64,000 bases of DNA from Microbacterium oxydans (GTDB taxonomy: Bacteria; Actinomycetota; Actinomycetes; Actinomycetales; Microbacteriaceae). The stretch spans positions 62,001 to 126,000 of the forward strand of contig NZ_JYIV01000024.1 of assembly GCF_000956405.1 (NCBI RefSeq), written 5' to 3'. The notes beneath the pieces are model-generated. The model was given only the letters and a program-made list of their open reading frames with translations. It made no database searches and was not told where the DNA came from. The position numbers were made by a program, and so were the translations under genes. The stretch's first letter is position 1, and the number at the start of each line of letters is the position of its first letter. Below, one piece after another: positions 59,645 to 64,000 of the stretch.

Positions 59645-60735
59645 TGTGGGCCGTAGTCAGGGAGGGGGCCGCCTCCGCGCGCTCACAACCGGTAGCGTCT
59701 GCTGTCACGGTGCTCATGGTCGTCGGCATGATCCTGACTGTGATGCTCACGACTGGTCGTACGGTGGGCGCGGAGCAGCAGGTTCTCGGTTCCATTGACT
59801 CGGCAGGCACCCGCTCCATCACGGTGCGTGCCGAGGCCGGTGCGGGCGTCACGAGCAGCGTCATGGATCGTCTCGCTGGCATCGAAGGCATCGAGTGGGC
59901 TGCGGGGTTCTCCCAGGCGGTGGACGCGACGAACTCGGCCGTGCCTGACGGCGTCAAGGTCCCGGTGCGTCTTGCTTTCGGGTCTCATTTCGAGCGTCTC
60001 GGTGTTCCGTCCAGGATCCCGGTTCCAGGCTCGACCGCGTGGGCCTCCGTGGCCGCACTCGAGCAACTCGGAATGCCCGATGGTATCGGCGGGGTGGCGC
60101 TCATGAACGGGGCAGCATACGGCGTGGCAGGAAGCCTCGACGTGCCCGACTTCCTCCGGGGGCTCGAACCGGCCGTCTTTGTTCCTCAACCGACGCCCTC
60201 GGGTGACGAGGTGCTGAGCGTCGTGATCGTCATCGCCGACTCTCCACAGTTGGTGGCTCCGGTCAGCGACGCAGTTGTCTCTGTTCTCGGCGCCGATGAT
60301 CCGACGAAGATTACCGTTCAGACCAGCGAAGCCCTCGCGCATCTTCGCGGGCTCATTGAAGGGCAACTGGGATCATTCTCGCGAGGACTGGTCGTCGCGC
60401 TTCTCGGGCTGACGGGAATGCTCGTCGCCATCCTCCTGTACGGCCTCGTCATGATGCGAAGGAAGGACTTCGGACGCCGTAGGGCCCTCGGTGCCACCCG
60501 CGGCCTCATAATCGGTCTCCTGCTCGCTCAGACGGGGATGCTCGCACTCACCGGGATCCTCGTGGGGTCAGTGCTCTCCGGGGTGCTGCTACTCGCCTCC
60601 GGGGATCCATGGCCCGGGCTTGCGTTCACCGCGGCGCTCGGTATCCTCACGCTGATCACCGCACTTCTCGCTGCGCTTGTGCCAGCCACGATTGCGAGCC
60701 GCCGTGAACCAATCCGGGAACTCCGTGTTCCCTGA
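59644..60735 (+). CDS. ABC transporter permease, MacB/FtsX type
   Basis: 363 residues with the four-helix FtsX layout: one N-terminal helix (about 18-38), a large extracellular domain (45-250), then three C-terminal helices with RRKDFGRRRALGATRGLIIGLLLAQ between the second and third, the usual FtsX cytoplasmic loop. Partner of the ATPase at 58994 and the adaptor at 57912. Confidence 0.88.
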   Translation: MWAVVREGAASARSQPVASAVTVLMVVGMILTVMLTTGRTVGAEQQVLGSIDSAGTRSITVRAEAGAGVTSSVMDRLAGIEGIEWAAGFSQAVDATNSAVPDGVKVPVRLAFGSHFERLGVPSRIPVPGSTAWASVAALEQLGMPDGIGGVALMNGAAYGVAGSLDVPDFLRGLEPAVFVPQPTPSGDEVLSVVIVIADSPQLVAPVSDAVVSVLGADDPTKITVQTSEALAHLRGLIEGQLGSFSRGLVVALLGLTGMLVAILLYGLVMMRRKDFGRRRALGATRGLIIGLLLAQTGMLALTGILVGSVLSGVLLLASGDPWPGLAFTAALGILTLITALLAALVPATIASRREPIRELRVP

Positions 60736-60771
60736 TGCCGAAGAGGGGCCTCGCCCCTCCGCACTCCGTCT

Positions 60772-61305
60772 CTACCCGTCGAGGTTGGTAAGGAATGAGC
60801 GGGTCAGAGCGTTCATGTCAGGCTGGCGGGCTCCGAAGCTCGACTGGTTGCTAGGCGCAAGGCGCAACGGTTCGTCGAAGCCTTCGACGGTGACGGTCAG
60901 CGCGAAGACACCGGGCCAGGTGCGTCGTTCGTCACGGTCCACAAGTCCGAATGGCTCCTCTGTGCGAACCTCGCTGACGCCCCGACGGGAGACGGCACGG
61001 CACTCGAGGTCCCGGGCTTCTCGACGCCCCGTGGCCTGTGCCTCAACGATCCGATGTGTCGTCACCACCCGCACACTGACCATGTACGTGTCCACGTCCA
61101 TATCGACGAATGCAGCCTCGACCATGTCGCCACCGCAGAGCAGAGTGAGGTTGGAGAGGAGCTCGGAGTACCACGGCGGCACGTTGCCGCGGAACATGTA
61201 GTCGTCCAACAGGCCTTCCACCTGCCGGTTGCCGGTCAGCCACTCGTGAAGGTCGGCGGTCAGTGCCTGGTCGTCTTCGGTCTGTGATGAATGCCCTACG
61301 TGCAT
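60772..61305 (-). CDS. Hypothetical protein
   Basis: 177 residues. A helical N-terminal third (LTADLHEWLTGNRQVEGLLDDY) precedes an alpha/beta part (DVDTYMVSVRVVTTHRI, FALTVTVEGFDEP). No motif or membrane segment. It converges on the ABC permease gene. Not recognised. Confidence 0.62.
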   Translation of the reverse strand: MHVGHSSQTEDDQALTADLHEWLTGNRQVEGLLDDYMFRGNVPPWYSELLSNLTLLCGGDMVEAAFVDMDVDTYMVSVRVVTTHRIVEAQATGRREARDLECRAVSRRGVSEVRTEEPFGLVDRDERRTWPGVFALTVTVEGFDEPLRLAPSNQSSFGARQPDMNALTRSFLTNLDG

Positions 61306-61400
61306 TGCGCCTCCGTCAAGTGGTTTCTCGAACGGTATCGGGACCCTCGGACATGACGAGTGCTGCGGACAATACCTTTCGACTCAAAGTCGCAACCGTC

Positions 61401-61574
61401 CTAGGGTGTCGGGGTTGGAGCCGGCGGGACCTCTAGGGGGAATGCGGCGATGGACCCGGCCAGCCCTACGGCGATGCTCGCTGCCAGGCAGATGAACCCG
61501 ATGCGCGTGATGAGGCCTCGGTTGTCGAGCCATTTCTGATCCGCTTGTCTCAGATCCTGTAGTTCGCTGCATAC
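61401..61574 (-). pseudogene. 5'-truncated remnant of a small membrane protein
   Basis: A frame without any ATG, GTG or TTG start reads LITRIGFICLAASIAVGLAG then SIAAFPLEVPPAPTPTP to a TAG at 61401-61403. The hydrophobic helix and Pro/Thr end look like a real tail of a membrane protein, while the upstream part ends in a stop (TTA at 61575-61577). Probably broken; a CTG start is possible but unlikely. Confidence 0.35.
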
Positions 61575-61619
61575 TTACGAACTTAAGTCCGTATGTTGCA
61601 AAGTAGGCGATACGGCAGA

Positions 61620-62060
61620 TGCGTATGTGTGTGCTACGTTGTGGGGGAAGTTCCTGTCCCAGGTGGATAAGAACACTCCTCCCACACGGGCGGAGCCCGA
61701 AAGGGAACATGGGCGGATTGAGTCCGCACAGTATGACGCGAACGGCTAGAGGCCGGGAGTGAATTCGCAAAGGCTAGAGACCGGCGCGGAACAATAGTCG
61801 ATGGGCGATTCGCCCTCCGACACACCACCGTAGGCGATGCGTCACGGCGGTGGCAGGACACTGGAAACGGGCGGGAACCCGGCCGGTGTCGCGGAAAGCG
61901 CCAGGTGCGCTGGACGCGAAGTGGCGAGAACGCACGAGACGGATACCTCGAGTCCCCAGGCAGGCTCTCGGAGGCCCGACTTGTCGTCGATCTCATCAGC
62001 CACGCACGAACTTTTGTTAGCATTCCCGTCAACCATCAGTGCCTTGTCCTGGGCTCCGCA
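61620..62060 (+). ncRNA. Candidate structured non-coding RNA
   Basis: No convincing gene in this 440-base stretch. It is full of hairpins: GTCG-AT-GGGCG-ATT-CGCCC-TC-CGAC at about 61797-61821, CCACCGT/GCGGTGG (about 61826-61854), GACACTGG/CCGGTGTC (about 61858-61892) and CCAG-GTGCG-CTGG (about 61902-61914), with GGAA, GAAA and GAGA loops or linkers. A 13-mer GGCTAGAGrCCGG occurs twice (61744 and 61772). Strand is guessed from the downstream gene at 62077. Confidence 0.4.
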
Positions 62061-62076
62061 CTAGTTGGGAGACGCG

Positions 62077-62244
62077 ATGTTCGACATCGCCCCATTGCTC
62101 ACTGAGGCAAGCGGACCGCTGTCGCTGCTCGCTCTCGTCGTCATCATGCCCATCATGTGGGTGGCGGTTCTCGGCACAGGCCCACGGGGGAAGAACGCAC
62201 GGAAGGTGCTGTCCATCATCTTTCGACGTAGACCACCAGGCTGA
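62077..62244 (+). CDS. Small membrane protein
   Basis: 55 residues: MFDIAPLLTEASGPLSLLAL then one hydrophobic helix (VVIMPIMWVAVLGT) and a basic tail with KNARKVLS and RRRPPG. SD GGGAGAC precedes the ATG. A plausible short protein under control of the structured stretch upstream. Function unknown. Confidence 0.55.
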   Translation: MFDIAPLLTEASGPLSLLALVVIMPIMWVAVLGTGPRGKNARKVLSIIFRRRPPG

Positions 62245-62316
62245 TTGCACCAGCGCAGTGTGTACCCCTCGGTCGCTTCCGAAACCCGCTACCACTTCGC
62301 GGTAAGGGCGCCGGCA

Positions 62317-62982
62317 TCAACTAGGTGAGGTGAGTCGCCACCGACGCACGGCGAGGAGGCTGCCGACGCCGAAGCACGCGGCGGCGATCAACAGCATGCC
62401 AGCCGACGCTGCGACCACTCCGAGAAGGTCGACATGGTCGTCCACTCGCATCAGCAGTGTGTTCATCGGGGACATCGGCACGATGATGAGCGCGACCGCT
62501 GCCAAGAACACGACGCCCAGAGTGAGGGGAGTGCGCTGAAGGACTGGCCAGGCGCCCACGTAGCCGAGAGCGACACCGACAAGCGCGGACGAAGCTAGAG
62601 CCAAGAGGCAGCCGGAGGCTTGAGGCACTATCGCATGAGGAGTCGGCGCAGGCGACGCGCGGACGAACGCGGCCGTCAATCCGAGGACCGACAATCCGGA
62701 CACAAAAAGGAAGGATGCCAGGGCCTCTCCCGCTCGAGCTCGGACGCGTCCTCCGCTCGCGAGCGCAACCACACTCTTCTGGCTGGGGTCATCGCCGTCA
62801 ATAGTCGTCACCGACACCCAGGCGCCGACGAGGAGGGATCCGATTCCAAGGATCGGCAACATACTCGGCAGTGGCGCCGAGTACGGCATAAGTGCGACCA
62901 CCACGATGAGGTACCCCGCTGCGGGCCCGAGCCAGGTCAGCCGCACAACATTCCTGCGCAGAACATAACGAGTAGACCTCAC
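62317..62982 (-). CDS. ABC transporter membrane protein
   Basis: 221 residues from GTG 62982, overlapping the ATPase stop (GTGA). About six hydrophobic helices (WLGPAAGYLIVVVALMPY, LPILGIGSLLVGAWVSV, FLFVSGLSVLGLTAAFV and three more). The likely membrane part of the ABC system with the ATPase at 62979. Not similar enough to a named family; an ABC-2-like exporter is the best guess. Confidence 0.72.
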   Translation of the reverse strand: MRSTRYVLRRNVVRLTWLGPAAGYLIVVVALMPYSAPLPSMLPILGIGSLLVGAWVSVTTIDGDDPSQKSVVALASGGRVRARAGEALASFLFVSGLSVLGLTAAFVRASPAPTPHAIVPQASGCLLALASSALVGVALGYVGAWPVLQRTPLTLGVVFLAAVALIIVPMSPMNTLLMRVDDHVDLLGVVAASAGMLLIAAACFGVGSLLAVRRWRLTSPS

Positions 62983-63770
62983 TCCCGCTCCACGCCTTCC
63001 ACGACCCACCCAGCGCTGAGAATTGCGCGGAGCGTGGCTTCAACTGTGTCAGAAGCTGAGTTGATGACGGCGCGCCCCATCGAGGCGGGCATGACCATCG
63101 TCGTGTCAGGAAGCGCCGGCAGGGAATCGTTGGTCAACGCGTGAATGACGTAACGGATAGGTGACCGAGGCGTGAGCTTCCCTTCCTCGAGCCAGAGGGA
63201 CTGCGAAGCGGCAAAGGGGGCCGCACCATGGTGAACGACGAGCAGAGTGCTCCCCATGGCACGGGCATCTTCTATCGCTCGCGTGACAAGATCGGTACCT
63301 GCGGCATCCAGCCCGGTGAAAGGTTCGTCGAGCACGATGAGCCCGGTTGCCCCGATGAGAGCGCTGGCTATCCCGACCCGCTGCAGATTCCCCTTCGACA
63401 GCAGTCGCAACGGTCCCCACGGGCCGGTGAAGCCCAACGAGTCCAATGTTGTCGAGACAGCCCGGTAGCGAGCGCGGCGCTGGAGCCCCCGGGTGCCCGC
63501 GACCCAGTTCATGTAAGTGGCAACGCTCATGCCGGATGGAGGATTGAACCGCTCTGGGAGGTAGGAGGTGCTGGCGCTTCGATTTTGCACCGTCCCCCAG
63601 CTGGGCTCCATCAATCCTGTCGCCACACCCAGAAGGGTCGACTTCCCGGCCCCGTTCGATCCGTGGAGCGACGTGACGGTGCCCTGCTGGCACTCCATGG
63701 AGATGTCATGCAAGATGACCCGTCCGCGCCGACGGACGCCCACCCTGTCGAGGCGCAGCGTCGGTGTCAT
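62979..63770 (-). CDS. ABC transporter ATPase
   Basis: 263 residues. Walker A GSNGAGKST, Walker B LIVLDEPFTGLD and the H-loop LVVHHG. The signature is LLSKGNLQRV, that is LSKGN in place of LSGGQ, as in some bacteriocin and immunity-type ABC ATPases. A C-terminal extension of about 60 residues follows the domain. Works with the membrane protein at 62317. Confidence 0.9.
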   Translation of the reverse strand: MTPTLRLDRVGVRRRGRVILHDISMECQQGTVTSLHGSNGAGKSTLLGVATGLMEPSWGTVQNRSASTSYLPERFNPPSGMSVATYMNWVAGTRGLQRRARYRAVSTTLDSLGFTGPWGPLRLLSKGNLQRVGIASALIGATGLIVLDEPFTGLDAAGTDLVTRAIEDARAMGSTLLVVHHGAAPFAASQSLWLEEGKLTPRSPIRYVIHALTNDSLPALPDTTMVMPASMGRAVINSASDTVEATLRAILSAGWVVEGVERE

Positions 63771-63791
63771 GGTGCTCCTCCTTCGGGCGAC

Positions 63792-64000
63792 TCAGTTTCC
63801 GCGGAATCCTGCAGGCTTGGCGGGGCAGGCCCCCATCAATGCCATGTACTTCTCCTCGGAGCCAGGATCCAGAGAGTCGAACGGATTCCACTCCTGGCCG
63901 GAGTTGAGTTGTTCTTCGAACGTACCCTCACTCGGCACGTCAGGCACCGTGTATCCCTCGCCGTCGAGGCATGGGACAACGGTGTCCACGAGATAGCGGT
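63792..64000 (-). CDS. C-terminal part of a probable exported protein (5' end outside window)
   Basis: The frame runs off the right edge and ends at TGA 63794-63792. The 68 visible residues begin RYLVDTVVPCLDGEGYTVPDVP, which resembles the C-x-x-x-GY repeat of actinobacterial secreted or lipoproteins, and end YMALMGACPAKPAGFRGN. It lies directly upstream of the ABC genes on the same strand, so it may be their substrate-binding or accessory part. Confidence 0.6.
   Translation of the reverse strand, partial: RYLVDTVVPCLDGEGYTVPDVPSEGTFEEQLNSGQEWNPFDSLDPGSEEKYMALMGACPAKPAGFRGN

Noticed and set aside
61575-62060. RNase P RNA or tmRNA gene
   Set aside because: The conserved core sequences of actinobacterial RNase P RNA and the tag frame and tRNA-like ends of tmRNA are not visible.

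Overview
The window is high-GC actinobacterial DNA, most likely from Microbacterium or a close Microbacteriaceae relative. The best anchor is the block at 30.9-43.4 kb, which has the order known beside oriC in actinobacteria: ppiA, rhomboid, crgA, srtE, pabA/trpG, then pknB-pknA-pbpA-rodA-pstP-fhaB-fhaA on the minus strand, ending at a tRNA-Leu(CAG).

Region 1 (1 to about 26.6 kb) is an integrated mobile element of conjugative-plasmid or AICE type. It carries a broken tyrosine integrase, a serine recombinase, a sigma-70-like protein, a Toprim/helicase replication protein, an NrdH-type redoxin, a helix-turn-helix putative initiator behind a repeat-rich leader, an FtsK/TraB-like DNA pump with membrane partners, exported and wall-anchored proteins, and several small operons. 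Its right end carries defence cargo: an ApeA-like HEPN protein, a HEPN/RES protein and a restriction-modification pair.

Three features of region 1 are not explained by known families. (a) Five copies of a promoter-like element (GTATGAGTT-N9-GCCGCCGCAGTA) are present; four end exactly 6 bases before an ATG, leaving no room for a ribosome binding site, which fits leaderless transcription. One copy drives the sigma-like gene itself. (b) Two 62-nt leaders (10551-10612 and 13281-13342) share almost no helix sequence in places but keep the same fold through six compensatory base-pair changes, with a T-loop-like TTCGATT. (c) A 28-bp perfect inverted repeat built of 9-bp iterations lies behind the helicase gene.

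Region 2 (26.7-43.4 kb) is the chromosomal core: small housekeeping enzymes, then the Ser/Thr kinase, phosphatase, FHA and peptidoglycan cluster that couples envelope growth and division to phosphorylation. A trio of DnaA-box-like repeats precedes crgA.

Region 3 (43.7-64 kb) is a variable island starting at the tRNA-Leu. It holds a possible PIN plus HEPN protein, uncharacterised small genes, an ECF sigma factor with a membrane partner and a secreted protein, an AraC regulator, a large helicase-nuclease with an XRE regulator, and a divergent AAA ATPase plus subtilase pair (IetAS-like) followed by two overlapping small genes. Two ABC transporter loci and a strongly structured non-coding stretch at about 61.6-62.06 kb close the window.
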